Shown here: positions 8,175 to 18,265 of the stretch, one piece after another
Numbering within the stretch: the stretch's first letter is position 1
Layout of the letters: every line of letters begins with the position of its first letter
Assembly: GCF_007997075.1 (NCBI RefSeq)
Contig: NZ_VORS01000003.1
Coordinates: 1-64,000 of the forward strand
Reading direction: 5' to 3'
DNA: 64,000 nucleotides
From: Polaribacter sp. IC073
GTDB taxonomy: Bacteria; Bacteroidota; Bacteroidia; Flavobacteriales; Flavobacteriaceae
Notes under the pieces: generated by a model
Database searches by the model: none
Told to the model about the DNA's origin: nothing
The model's input: the letters and a program-made list of their open reading frames with translations, nothing else
Program-made: the position numbers and the translations under genes

Positions 8175-9815
8175 TTACAATTTAATAGGTTTTGGCAACT
8201 TCACTAAAAAAGTAGTGCCTATGTTTATTTTGCTCTTAAAATTAATGGAGCCATTCATAAGAGCTACGTATTGTTTTACAATATTTAGACCTAGACCTGT
8301 TCCTTCTATATTGTGTGCATTCTTTGCTCTAAAAAAACGGTCAAAGAGTTTGTCTTGTTCTTCTTCTGGGATGCCGATACCTTGGTCTTTAATTTCGAGA
8401 AAAATATGGTCACCACTTTCTGTAATATTAATATTGATATCTGTATTTTTTGGCGAATATTTAATGGCATTCGATACTAAATTTATTAAAATATGTCGGA
8501 CTAATTTTGAATCGAGGTTTAATAAAACAGGAAGCTCTGGTGAAGAGAAAATGATGTTTTTCCCTATCTTTTTTGTCATAGATACCTCATCTATTAGTGT
8601 CTTAGAAAGCGTAACAAAATCAAACACCTCTTTATTTGCTATCACTTTTCCTTCTTCTAACTTACTTAGAGACAAGAAATCATTTAAAATAACTACTAAA
8701 TGTTTTACATTGTTTTTTATTTGAGTTACATATTTCTCACGCTTTTGCTCTTTACCAACTTCATTTTGTCTACCAATAAGAATCGCGGAAGTTTGTATGG
8801 CACTTAATGGCGTTCTAAATTCATGTGATGCCATAGAGACAAATCTAGATTTTAGCTCGTTCAATTCTTGCTCTTTTTTTAATGCATCTTTAGCGTCTCT
8901 TTCTATTTTCTTGTGTTCTGTAATATTACTATATACAAACAAGGCACTAGAAATAACAGTAGTATCATCTAATAGCGGCGTCGTATCTACAGAGTAATAT
9001 TTATTTCTATACGTAATTTCAAAACGAAGATGTTCTCCAGCAATCGTTTTTGAAATATCTTCTTTGAGTTTTGTTTTTTGTTCTTCAGAAAAAATAGCGA
9101 TGTCATCTACATTGGTGTTCTCAACAATTATATTCTCTAAGCCTAAATTTATAATCGCTTCTCCTTCTATAAGTAGAATTTCTAAATTAGGTTTAAAAAC
9201 AATAATAAACCCATTAGGAAAATTTTTGGCAATTGCAGAAGATAAAGATTTACTAGCTGCAGCACTTTTTTCTGCTTCTTTGGTTTCTTGTATTTGATCT
9301 TCGAGATTTAAATTAGAAGCAACCAATTTTTCAACCGTAGTAGTTAGTTCGTTCGTTCTTCGAGTCACTTTTTCTTCTAATTCTTCGGAATATGATTTTA
9401 GCTTAGATTGGCTAATTTTTAGTTTTTTTTCTGTTTTTTTCTGTTTTGAAGTATCTATAATAAAAGCGATCACAAATTGTTCGCCTTTTATAATGGTAGG
9501 ACTTAAACTTATTTCTAATTGAAATTGAGATCCATTTTTTTTTAACCCCCATAAATCTAAATCTTGCCCCATTCGTCTTGCCTTGGGTTTGGCAATGTAT
9601 CCTTCTCTATGGTTTTGATGATTTTTTTTGAATTTATTCGGAATAAGGTTTTCTACTTTTTGATTGATGAGCTCGCCTTTATTATAATCAAAGAGTTTTT
9701 CGCTAGCTGGGTTTGCTTTAATAATGATCCCTTCTACATCTACCACCAAAATACCTTCCACAGAAGATTGAAAGATGCTCTTAAAAAGGTCTATATCTTG
9801 TAATTGGTTGCTCAC
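8175..9815 (-). CDS. PAS-domain sensor histidine kinase
   Basis: The 546-aa product has no membrane helix. An N-terminal PAS domain (about 5-130) resembles FixL/NtrY-type PAS (MGQDLDLWGLKKNGSQFQLE), a coiled coil follows (130-180), then a second PAS-like domain (about 190-305), HisKA with H331 in SMASHEFRTPLSA, and HATPase with N449, DQGIG (477-481) and GTGLGL (505-510). The first PAS aligns with FixL but the heme His position reads Arg (HREGYI against RHDGYI), so heme sensing as in FixL is not supported. It partners the response regulator encoded 4 bp downstream. The pair has an FNR-like box promoter and so is probably autoregulated. Confidence 0.9.
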   Translation of the reverse strand: MSNQLQDIDLFKSIFQSSVEGILVVDVEGIIIKANPASEKLFDYNKGELINQKVENLIPNKFKKNHQNHREGYIAKPKARRMGQDLDLWGLKKNGSQFQLEISLSPTIIKGEQFVIAFIIDTSKQKKTEKKLKISQSKLKSYSEELEEKVTRRTNELTTTVEKLVASNLNLEDQIQETKEAEKSAAASKSLSSAIAKNFPNGFIIVFKPNLEILLIEGEAIINLGLENIIVENTNVDDIAIFSEEQKTKLKEDISKTIAGEHLRFEITYRNKYYSVDTTPLLDDTTVISSALFVYSNITEHKKIERDAKDALKKEQELNELKSRFVSMASHEFRTPLSAIQTSAILIGRQNEVGKEQKREKYVTQIKNNVKHLVVILNDFLSLSKLEEGKVIANKEVFDFVTLSKTLIDEVSMTKKIGKNIIFSSPELPVLLNLDSKLVRHILINLVSNAIKYSPKNTDININITESGDHIFLEIKDQGIGIPEEEQDKLFDRFFRAKNAHNIEGTGLGLNIVKQYVALMNGSINFKSKINIGTTFLVKLPKPIKL

Positions 9816-9840
9816 AGTTATTTTTTAGTTCTAAAAATTT

Positions 9841-9883
9841 TGAATCTACTTACAATCTACATCATTTAAAATGATCTAGGTCA
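9841..9883 (-). promoter_or_regulatory. FNR-like box promoter of the kinase/regulator operon
   Basis: Box TGATCTAGGTCA (9872-9883, in ATGAYCTAGRTCAT), 23 bp, then TAGATTCA read leftward (9848-9841). Expected transcription start is about 20 bp before the kinase ATG. Confidence 0.75.
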
Positions 9884-9920
9884 TGCTTTACTGATTTCAT
9901 TTTCAATAATCTACAAACAC

Positions 9921-9963
9921 TGATCTAAGTCATTTCAGTTGATCGCTTGTAGCTGTAGATTTG
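9921..9963 (+). promoter_or_regulatory. FNR-like box promoter of the alcohol dehydrogenase operon
   Basis: Box TGATCTAAGTCA (9921-9932), 23 bp, then a perfect -7 TAGATTTG (9956-9963). The box centre would lie near -41.5, the class II activator position known for Fnr and Crp. The two boxes of this divergent region are 49 bp apart centre to centre. Confidence 0.8.
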
Positions 9964-9998
9964 GTTTTATTAACAATATTTATTAAACTCTAGAAAAA

Positions 9999-11102
9999 AT
10001 GTTAAACACACCAATTTCCTCGCAAAATAGTCCATCAAATAGTACTTCTACTAAAAACAAAACAACAATGAAAGGTCTTGTATATAATGGTCCTGGTAAA
10101 ATAGAATGGAAAGAAGTATCGAAACCGGTTATTGAAAAACCAACAGATGCGCTTGTTAAAATAGTAAAGACCACTATTTGTGGTACAGACCTCGGTATTC
10201 TGCACGGCAAAACACCTAGCTGTAAACCTGGAACCACTTTAGGGCACGAAGGTATTGGTGTAATTGAAGAAGTTGGTACCTCTGTAAATAGCTTTAAAAA
10301 AGGAGACAAAGTAATTATATCTTGTATTACATCAGACGGTAGCTGTGAATATTGTAAGAAACAATTGTACTCTCATTGTGAAGATGGTGGCTGGATATTA
10401 GGGCACCTTATAAATGGTACACAAGCAGAATATGTTCGAATTCCGCATGCAGATAATAGTCTGTATGCAGTTCCCGAAGGAGTAGATGAGGAGGCCTTAG
10501 TTATGTTAAGTGATATTCTTCCTACAGGTCATGAAATTGGCGTAATTAATGGTTGTGTAAAACCAGGTGACACCATTGCTATTGTAGGAGCAGGACCTAT
10601 TGGAATGTCTGCTTTACTTACCGCACAGTTCTATTCTCCAGCTAAAATTTATATGATAGACCTAGATGAAAACAGATTAGAACTGGCTAAAAAATTAGGA
10701 GCTACACATACCATTAATTCAGGCTCAGAAGATGCTGTAAAAAAAATAATGTTAGCAACAAAAGATGGTGTTGATGTGGCTATAGAAGCTGTTGGTGCTG
10801 CTGCTACGTTTGGTATTTGTCAGAATATTATTCGCCCTGGTGGTCATATTGCTAACATAGGTGTATTTGGGCATAGCGTAGACCTAGAAATTCAAAAATT
10901 ATGGATTAAAAACATCACTATTACTATGGGACTGGTAAACACCAACACCACACCAATGTTACTAAAAACAGTTGCCTCTGGAAAAATACAGCCAGAAAAG
11001 TTAATCACGCACCGTTTTAAATTGAATGAAATAATTAAAGCTTATGAGGTGTTTGGCAATGCAGCCAAAGAAAAGGCGTTAAAAATAATACTAACTAATT
11101 AA
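9999..11102 (+). CDS. Zinc-dependent alcohol dehydrogenase (MDR family)
   Basis: The 367-aa product has the catalytic zinc site (ICGTD, GHEGIG), a Rossmann NAD-binding segment (IAIVGAGPIGMSALL) and the usual MDR length after an extra 23 residues at the N-terminus. The first in-frame ATG (9999) fits the promoter -7 at 9956-9963; an internal ATG at 10068 would give the standard family start. In the structural zinc loop (DGSCEYCKKQLYSHC) the first of four cysteines is replaced by Asp. It probably oxidises or reduces a short-chain alcohol/aldehyde with NAD(H), useful as a redox sink at low oxygen. It heads a same-strand series running to hpf. Confidence 0.85.
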   Translation: MLNTPISSQNSPSNSTSTKNKTTMKGLVYNGPGKIEWKEVSKPVIEKPTDALVKIVKTTICGTDLGILHGKTPSCKPGTTLGHEGIGVIEEVGTSVNSFKKGDKVIISCITSDGSCEYCKKQLYSHCEDGGWILGHLINGTQAEYVRIPHADNSLYAVPEGVDEEALVMLSDILPTGHEIGVINGCVKPGDTIAIVGAGPIGMSALLTAQFYSPAKIYMIDLDENRLELAKKLGATHTINSGSEDAVKKIMLATKDGVDVAIEAVGAAATFGICQNIIRPGGHIANIGVFGHSVDLEIQKLWIKNITITMGLVNTNTTPMLLKTVASGKIQPEKLITHRFKLNEIIKAYEVFGNAAKEKALKIILTN

Positions 11103-11173
11103 TAGTAATTAAAAAAAGGAAACAATTCCTTTGAAAAAAATATTTACAAAAATAAATAATAAACAAAATAATA

Positions 11174-11890
11174 ATGGAAGAAAATCAAGAACAAGGAATC
11201 AATAGCATACCCAGAATAGGAGATAAAGCTCCTAAATTTAAAGCGGTTACAACACAAGGAAATATTAATTTCCCAGAAGACTATGCAGGAAAATGGGTTA
11301 TCCTTTTTAGCCATCCAGCAGATTTTACACCTGTTTGTACTTCAGAATTTATAACGTTTGCACATCTAGAAAGTAAGTTTAATAAAGCCAATTGTCAATT
11401 AGTTGGTCTATCTATTGATGGTTTATACAGCCATATTGCTTGGTTGCGAACCATTAAGGAAAAGATTGAATTTAATGGAATGAAAAATGTTGAAGTCAAG
11501 TTTCCTTTAATTGAAGATATTTCAATGGAAGTTGCCGAAAAATACGGAATGGTACAACCCAACGAAAGCAAAACGCAAGCAGTAAGAGCGGTGTTTTTTA
11601 TTGACCCAAACGGAATCGTTAGAGCTCTTATATACTATCCTCTAAGTTTAGGTAGAAATTTTGATGAAATTTATAGAGCATTAATTGCAATGCAAACAGC
11701 AGATGCCTTTAATGTAGCCACACCAGCAGATTGGAATCCTGGTGATGATGTAATTGTTTCACCTGCTGGATCTTGTGGTGTTGCAGAAGAAAGAATGACT
11801 TCCAAGAATGAATTGGACTGTAAAGACTGGTTTTTCTGTACTAAAAAATTAGATAAAGATGAAGTTCTAAGAGCTATTTTAAAAAAATAA
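11174..11890 (+). CDS. Peroxiredoxin, Prx6-like with extra C-terminal cysteines
   Basis: The 238-aa thiol peroxidase carries peroxidatic C55 in the motif PADFTPVCTSEF and the Prx6-family length, with the C-terminal extension ending in GSCGVAEERM and ELDCKDWFFCTKK. The three late cysteines suggest a 2-Cys mechanism like that of archaeal Prx6-type enzymes. It reduces hydrogen and organic peroxides in the cytoplasm. The gene follows the alcohol dehydrogenase by 71 bp with no separate box promoter visible, so it is probably read with it. Confidence 0.9.
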   Translation: MEENQEQGINSIPRIGDKAPKFKAVTTQGNINFPEDYAGKWVILFSHPADFTPVCTSEFITFAHLESKFNKANCQLVGLSIDGLYSHIAWLRTIKEKIEFNGMKNVEVKFPLIEDISMEVAEKYGMVQPNESKTQAVRAVFFIDPNGIVRALIYYPLSLGRNFDEIYRALIAMQTADAFNVATPADWNPGDDVIVSPAGSCGVAEERMTSKNELDCKDWFFCTKKLDKDEVLRAILKK

Positions 11891-11911
11891 ACCAAATAAA
11901 ATAAAATCATT

Positions 11912-12115
11912 ATGAAAAAAAATATGGGGCTACCAGATAGAATTACGAGAATAATATTGGCTACCATTCCTCCTGTTTTAGTATTTACAGATATTATATC
12001 AGGTACTTTTGCAATGGTATTATTAACGCTAACAGGTGTTTTTCTTGTTACAAGTTTATTTAGTTTTTGTCCAATCTATGCTCTTTTTAGAATAAGAACA
12101 AAGAAAAAATTATGA
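11912..12115 (+). CDS. DUF2892 small inner-membrane protein
   Basis: The 67-aa product begins KKNMGLPDRITRIILA, has two membrane helices and ends near FSFCPIYALFRI. This is the DUF2892 (YgaP C-terminal type) pattern: a charged start, a first helix, a Gly turn and a second helix closing with CPxY. The family is often linked to sulfurtransferase and peroxide-stress genes; no activity is assigned. It lies 21 bp after the peroxiredoxin gene, in the same transcription series. Confidence 0.75.
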   Translation: MKKNMGLPDRITRIILATIPPVLVFTDIISGTFAMVLLTLTGVFLVTSLFSFCPIYALFRIRTKKKL

Positions 12116-12154
12116 ATAAAAAATAGTATTAGACTAACATTTAAAAATTAAGTT

Positions 12155-12370
12155 ATGATGAATTATGAATATTATAATTTTTGGGGAATGCACTTAATAT
12201 GGTGGTTTCTTTGGGTAATTGTCTTGTTTTGGGTTTTTGCAACACCTTATAACATACCTGGTCAAAGAACAAAAAGAGATACACCATTAGACATCTTAAA
12301 GAAGCGTTTTGCAGCAGGAGAAATAAATAAAGAAGAGTTCTTAGAAAAGAAAAAAATGATTGAAAGCTAA
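12155..12370 (+). CDS. SHOCT-domain small membrane protein
   Basis: The 71-aa product has one N-terminal membrane helix (LIWWFLWVIVLFWVF) and a C-terminal SHOCT motif (LDILKKRFAAGEINKEEFLEKKKMI), a short helical hairpin that follows the pattern L-x-x-R-x-A-x-G-E-I-x-x-E-E-F. SHOCT segments are thought to mediate oligomerisation; the specific job is unknown. It sits 39 bp after the DUF2892 gene. Confidence 0.75.
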   Translation: MMNYEYYNFWGMHLIWWFLWVIVLFWVFATPYNIPGQRTKRDTPLDILKKRFAAGEINKEEFLEKKKMIES

Positions 12371-12483
12371 TTTATTAAAATTTAAAATCTAGCAATAGTA
12401 TTGAAAATTTTTGGCTTGAATTTACCTAAAATTTTAAATATTTTTAATACTTCAAAATAAAAAAACCTTTAAATAAACAAAAA

Positions 12484-12951
12484 ATGGAAACTCACTATTA
12501 TAATGTAAACATAAATTGGAAAAACAGCCGTAAAGGCATTATGTGTTCTCCAGAATTAAATAAGAAAAATGATGTTTGTATTGAAGTTGCAACACCACCA
12601 GAATTTCCAAAAGGAATGGAAGGTATTTGGTCTCCAGAACATTTATTTGTAGCGGCTGTTAGTGGTTGTTTAATGACCACTTTTTTAGCCATTGCCGAAA
12701 ACTCTACACTTAGCTTTGAAAGCTTTAGTTGTAAGGCAAAAGGAAAAATGGAAAAGGTTGATTATAAATTAATGATCACCGAAATATTACTTGAACCTAC
12801 CGTTGTAATTAATAATAAAGATTTTAGAGATAAAGCAATTCGGGTTTTAAAAAAAGCAAAAGATGCTTGTTTAATATCTAATTCCATTGTCTCAAAAGTA
12901 ATTATGGAAACAACTATTGAAGTAAAACCTATTTTAATTGAAAAAAAATGA
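12484..12951 (+). CDS. OsmC/Ohr family peroxide-handling protein
   Basis: The 155-aa product shows the OsmC fold signature with the two reactive cysteines: C62 in AAVSGCLMTTF and C129 in KAKDACLISNS. OsmC/Ohr proteins reduce organic hydroperoxides using thiol partners. The 113-bp upstream gap is AT-rich and has no FNR-like box. It overlaps the next small gene by 4 bp (ATGA). Together with the peroxiredoxin it gives the operon two peroxide-detoxifying activities. Confidence 0.85.
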   Translation: METHYYNVNINWKNSRKGIMCSPELNKKNDVCIEVATPPEFPKGMEGIWSPEHLFVAAVSGCLMTTFLAIAENSTLSFESFSCKAKGKMEKVDYKLMITEILLEPTVVINNKDFRDKAIRVLKKAKDACLISNSIVSKVIMETTIEVKPILIEKK

Positions 12952-13154
12952 AAACCATAATAGAACTAGAAAAAAAGATTACAAGTATTACTGCTAAAAT
13001 TCATAGCGAATACCCAGAGTTGTCTAAGTACATCACAGAAATACCAGTAAACAATCTTGAAGGAAATGACGTAAATATAAAGAACCTTCAAGATTATTAT
13101 GATTCTTTAGAAGAAATTCTAAATAATTATGCTCACACACATAAACAGGAATAA
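12948..13154 (+). CDS. Small helical hypothetical protein
   Basis: The 68-aa acidic product (TIIELEKKITSITAKIHSEY) is predicted mostly helical with no membrane segment. Its ATG overlaps the OsmC stop as ATGA, so it is translationally coupled to OsmC. I do not recognise the family. Being embedded between OsmC and HPF suggests a stress-related accessory role, by context only. Confidence 0.6.
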   Translation: MKTIIELEKKITSITAKIHSEYPELSKYITEIPVNNLEGNDVNIKNLQDYYDSLEEILNNYAHTHKQE

Positions 13155-13245
13155 AGAACAGGTAATTCTTTATTCTTTAAATGTTATGTTGTAAAATTTA
13201 AATCATCAGAATACTTTAAAAGTAATTTATAAACAAAATACAATT

Positions 13246-13560
13246 ATGAAAATTCAATTTAATACAGACAAAACGATAAGCGGAAATGAAAAAGGTGAGA
13301 GTTATTTTACAAACCTAATAGCAGAAGGACTAAAAAATAATGAGTCTCATATTACAAGAGTAGAAGTATATCTATCCGATGAAAACGGGAAAAAAGAAGG
13401 GCTTCATAATATGCGATGTTTGCTGGAAGCAAGAATTGAAGGCAGACAACCTTTAGCCGTTTCATGTAAGGCAGACACCCTAGAGTTAGCAATCTCAGGA
13501 GCCATTGATAAACTTACCTCTTCTTTAGAAACAATTTTAGGACGCCTACAAAGTCATTAG
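13246..13560 (+). CDS. hpf: Short ribosome hibernation-promoting factor (HPF/RaiA family)
   Basis: The 104-aa product has the length and pattern of short HPF/RaiA proteins: a strand-rich N-terminus (IQFNTDKTISGNEKGESYF), VEVYLSDENGKKEG in place of the RV-V-L segment, a basic strand (CLLEARIEGRQPLAVSCKA) and a final long helix with repeated Leu. These proteins bind the 30S A/P-site region, block translation and help form 100S dimers when growth stops. Lacking the long-form C-terminal domain, it would need a partner or act like RaiA. The 91-bp gap before it has no FNR-like box. Confidence 0.75.
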   Translation: MKIQFNTDKTISGNEKGESYFTNLIAEGLKNNESHITRVEVYLSDENGKKEGLHNMRCLLEARIEGRQPLAVSCKADTLELAISGAIDKLTSSLETILGRLQSH

Positions 13561-15454
<1,894 letters not shown>

Positions 15455-15467
15455 AAAATCTAAAAAA

Positions 15468-15857
15468 ATGAATCTAAAAATATTGCTTCCGTATAAAATA
15501 TTTGCCAATATAAAAGAAGTTAGTAGCGTAGTTATAGAAACCAGCGCAGGTTCTTTTGGTCTGTTGCCGCAACGATTAGATTGTGTTGCCGCATTAGTTC
15601 CTGGTATTCTAACTTATAAAATTAAAAACGAAAAGGAAATATATGTTGCTGTTGATGAAGGAGTACTCGTAAAAGCAGGAACAGAAGTATTGGTATCGGT
15701 ACGCAATGCTTTTGGTGGCGCAGATTTAGGAAAATTGAACGAACTTATAAAAACAGATTTTAGCAATCAAGATAAAATGGAACGAGAAGTTAAAACTGTA
15801 ATCGCAAAATTAGAAAGAGGCTTTGTTTACAGCTTTGATAAATTCCGTAATCATTAA
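15468..15857 (+). CDS. atpC: N-type ATPase subunit epsilon
   Basis: The 129-aa product has the epsilon beta-sandwich (LLPYKIFANIKEVSSVVIETSAGSFGLLPQR, VAVDEGVLVKAG) and a short C-terminal helical hairpin. It couples the central stalk to the c-ring. It follows atpD by 13 bp and ends 4 bp before the atpQ start. Confidence 0.9.
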   Translation: MNLKILLPYKIFANIKEVSSVVIETSAGSFGLLPQRLDCVAALVPGILTYKIKNEKEIYVAVDEGVLVKAGTEVLVSVRNAFGGADLGKLNELIKTDFSNQDKMEREVKTVIAKLERGFVYSFDKFRNH

Positions 15858-15861
15858 AAAA

Positions 15862-16182
15862 ATGAAACCTACTAAACCTGATAAAAAAGATGATTTTTTT
15901 AGCAACGAGATCTCTAAAAAAGAACATCGTAAGTTAAAAGCACTGCGAAATAAAAATTCAGTTTGGTTTGGTTTAGGATTGATGGGAATGGTCGGTTGGT
16001 CGGTTGCAATGCCTTCATTAGCAGGAGCCGCTTTAGGTGTTTGGTTAGATACATCTTATCCGCAATCATTTTCTTGGACGTTAACTTTGCTATTAGTAGG
16101 TATTATAACAGGAGGTATTATTGCTTGGTATTGGGTACTTAAAGAGGATAAAGAAATACATAAAGATAATAAAGATGAATAA
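15862..16182 (+). CDS. atpQ: N-ATPase subunit Q (AtpI-like membrane protein)
   Basis: The protein of about 106 aa has a charged N-terminus and two membrane helices (SVWFGLGLMGMVGWSVAMPSLAGAALGVWLD and the GIITGGIIAWYW helix), the AtpI/Q pattern with a Gly-rich first helix. The ATG at 15862 is chosen because an upstream start at 15823 would overlap atpC. AtpQ is typical of N-ATPase operons and is thought to act in c-ring assembly or Mg2+ supply. It overlaps atpR by 8 bp. Confidence 0.85.
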   Translation: MKPTKPDKKDDFFSNEISKKEHRKLKALRNKNSVWFGLGLMGMVGWSVAMPSLAGAALGVWLDTSYPQSFSWTLTLLLVGIITGGIIAWYWVLKEDKEIHKDNKDE

Positions 16183-16489
16183 TATAGCAATAATGACATT
16201 AATTTTTTTAGCAGGCATCCTATTAGGAATTCTATTCTTTGGCGGACTCTGGTTTACTGTAAAGAAATCGGTAACCGCAAAAAGACCAGCACTTTTAATT
16301 ATCAGTAGTTTTTTCTTACGAATAAGTATAACGGTTCTTGGGTTTTATCTGATAGGAGACAATGATTGGCAACGCTTTTTAGGATGTCTTCTTGGTTTTA
16401 TTACTGCTAGGTTTATAGTACTTTATGTTACCAAATCAATACCTACAAAACAGTTAAGTTTAACTAAAAAAGAAATCCATGGAGCTTAG
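16175..16489 (+). CDS. atpR: N-ATPase subunit R (membrane protein)
   Basis: The protein of about 104 aa has three membrane helices (MTLIFLAGILLGILFFGGLWF, a central helix with SSFFLRISITVLGFYLIG and a third with CLLGFITARFIVLYV). The R residues within helices 2 and 3 are characteristic of AtpR, which is found only in N-ATPase operons and was proposed to interact with subunit c carboxylates. The start at 16175 lies inside the end of atpQ, and the stop overlaps atpB by 11 bp. Confidence 0.85.
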   Translation: MNNIAIMTLIFLAGILLGILFFGGLWFTVKKSVTAKRPALLIISSFFLRISITVLGFYLIGDNDWQRFLGCLLGFITARFIVLYVTKSIPTKQLSLTKKEIHGA

Positions 16490-17180
16490 TCCTGATCAAA
16501 CCATTTTTTGGGAATATGGTTTTATAACCATAAATCTAACCCTTGTTACTACTTGGGGCATTATGTTGTTGCTTATTGTTTCTGCTAAATTAATTACCAG
16601 AAAACTAAAAACTAATATTAAAATTTCTCGTTGGCAATGTTTTTTAGAAATGATTGTAACAGGTATTAATCAGCAAATAAAAGAAGTGGGTTTAAATAAA
16701 CCTGAAGAATATATTGGTTTTATTGGTACGTTGTTTTTATTTATTGGAGTTTCTAATATTGGTATCATTTTTCCGGGATATACACCTCCAACAGCGTCAC
16801 TTTCTACAACTGCGGCATTAGCATTGTGCGTGTTTTTAGCGGTGCCGTTTTATGGGATTGGTAAGCATGGAGTTTTAGGATACCTTAAATCTTTTTTACA
16901 ACCCACTTGGATTATGCTTCCGTTTAATTTAATAGGCGAGGTTTCACGCACTTTGGCATTAGCCGTTCGTTTGTTTGGCAACGTTATGAGTGGTGGAATG
17001 ATTATCGCAATATTATTAAGCATCTCACCGTTTATTTTCCCTGTTGTTATGAATTTACTAGGTTTACTAACAGGTACTGTACAAGCGTATATTTTTAGCA
17101 TTCTTGCCACCGTTTATATTGCTGCGGCAGTTAGAAGTGGAAAAGAAAAAAATAAAACTAAAGAAATTATAACATCATAA
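16479..17180 (+). CDS. atpB: N-type ATPase subunit a
   Basis: The 233-aa membrane subunit carries the essential arginine R164 in LALAVRLFGNVMSGG and the C-terminal helix with QAYIFSILATVYIAAAV. It forms the two ion half-channels facing the c-ring. The start codon lies within the end of atpR. Confidence 0.95.
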   Translation: MELSPDQTIFWEYGFITINLTLVTTWGIMLLLIVSAKLITRKLKTNIKISRWQCFLEMIVTGINQQIKEVGLNKPEEYIGFIGTLFLFIGVSNIGIIFPGYTPPTASLSTTAALALCVFLAVPFYGIGKHGVLGYLKSFLQPTWIMLPFNLIGEVSRTLALAVRLFGNVMSGGMIIAILLSISPFIFPVVMNLLGLLTGTVQAYIFSILATVYIAAAVRSGKEKNKTKEIITS

Positions 17181-17191
17181 ATTATAAAAAA

Positions 17192-17461
17192 ATGGATAGT
17201 ATAACAGCAATAGCAATTACATCAATTATTACAGCAGGTCTTACAACAGCTATTGGCTGTATGATGCCTGCCATAGGAGAAGGTAAGGCAGTGTCATCTG
17301 CTCTAAATTCAATAGCACAACAACCCGATGCCGCACCAACCATTACCCGAACACTATTTGTTGGGTTGGCTATGATAGAATCTACAGCAATCTACTGTTT
17401 TGTAGTTGCTATGATCCTTATTTTTGCCAATCCGTTTTGGAATCACGTGTTAGCTAATTAA
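17192..17461 (+). CDS. atpE: N-type ATPase subunit c (rotor ring)
   Basis: The 89-aa hairpin has two membrane helices. The ion-binding carboxylate is E63 in MIESTAIYCF, with S64, T65 and Y68 matching the E-S-T-x-x-Y Na+ ligand pattern of Na+-type c subunits. In helix 1, E30 (GEGKA) lies 33 residues before E63, exactly where Na+-type rings have Gln. A pair of carboxylates is a hallmark of N-ATPase rings. Na+ coupling was proposed for N-ATPases from sequence, but the Burkholderia N-ATPase ring has been reported as proton-specific, so the ion cannot be decided here. Confidence 0.95.
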   Translation: MDSITAIAITSIITAGLTTAIGCMMPAIGEGKAVSSALNSIAQQPDAAPTITRTLFVGLAMIESTAIYCFVVAMILIFANPFWNHVLAN

Positions 17462-17467
17462 TTAATC

Positions 17468-18265
17468 ATGAAAATCGACTGGTTCACTGTAATAGCACAA
17501 GTGCTTAATTTTCTTATTCTTGTGTGGTTACTTAAAAAATTCCTTTATAAACCGATACTTAATGCGGTTAATGAACGTGAGAAAAAAATAAATGATGAAT
17601 TGAGGGAGGCAGATGCCCAAAAAGCGGCTGCCGAGAAAGAGCAGGATACTTTCAAAAATAAAAACGCAGATTTTGAAAGCAAAAAATCTGCATTGCTTGA
17701 TAAAGCCTTAGCCGATGCTAATATAGAGAAACGCCAATTGATAACAGCTGCAAGAGCAGCTGCTAAAGCCATTGGTTCTAATATGGTAAAAGCATTTAAG
17801 AAACAACAAGCACAAGATAAAAAAGAATTTACTCAAAACACACAAGAACAGGTTTTTATCATTACTCGAAAAGCATTGAAAGACATCGCTTCTGTAAGTA
17901 TAGAAAAACAAACTACAGTTACATTTATCAAACACTTAAAAGTTTTGAGTACTAAGGAGAAGCAAGAGTTTTTAGATGCTTTTAAGACGAATGAAAATGC
18001 CATTTTAGTAAAAAGTGCTTTTAATCTAATTGCAAAACAAAAAAAGGAAATAACAGATGCCATCAACGAATTGTTAAACTCTAAAATAGTGTTGCAATTT
18101 AAAACAGTACCCGAATTAATAAGTGGCATTGAACTTTCAACGGATGGTTATAAAATGGCGTGGAGTTTCTCAGAATACCTCAACGCATTGCAGAAAAAAA
18201 TATCCACAGAAATAAAAGAAAAAGATTTACCACAAACAGAAAAAACAACACATGCCAGTACTTGA
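17468..18265 (+). CDS. atpF: N-type ATPase subunit b with delta-like C-terminal domain
   Basis: The 265-aa product is longer than a usual b subunit (about 155-170 aa). It has the membrane helix ([25 protein letters not shown]), the Ala/Lys/Glu stator coiled coil, and then, from about residue 150, a domain resembling delta: helical stretch with [23 protein letters not shown] and the closing signature [22 protein letters not shown], where delta has G-x-x-x-x-x-G-D-x-x-x-D-x-S. No separate atpH exists in this operon, so b and delta functions appear to be joined in one chain. Confidence 0.85.
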   Translation: MKIDWFTVIAQVLNFLILVWLLKKFLYKPILNAVNEREKKINDELREADAQKAAAEKEQDTFKNKNADFESKKSALLDKALADANIEKRQLITAARAAAKAIGSNMVKAFKKQQAQDKKEFTQNTQEQVFIITRKALKDIASVSIEKQTTVTFIKHLKVLSTKEKQEFLDAFKTNENAILVKSAFNLIAKQKKEITDAINELLNSKIVLQFKTVPELISGIELSTDGYKMAWSFSEYLNALQKKISTEIKEKDLPQTEKTTHAST

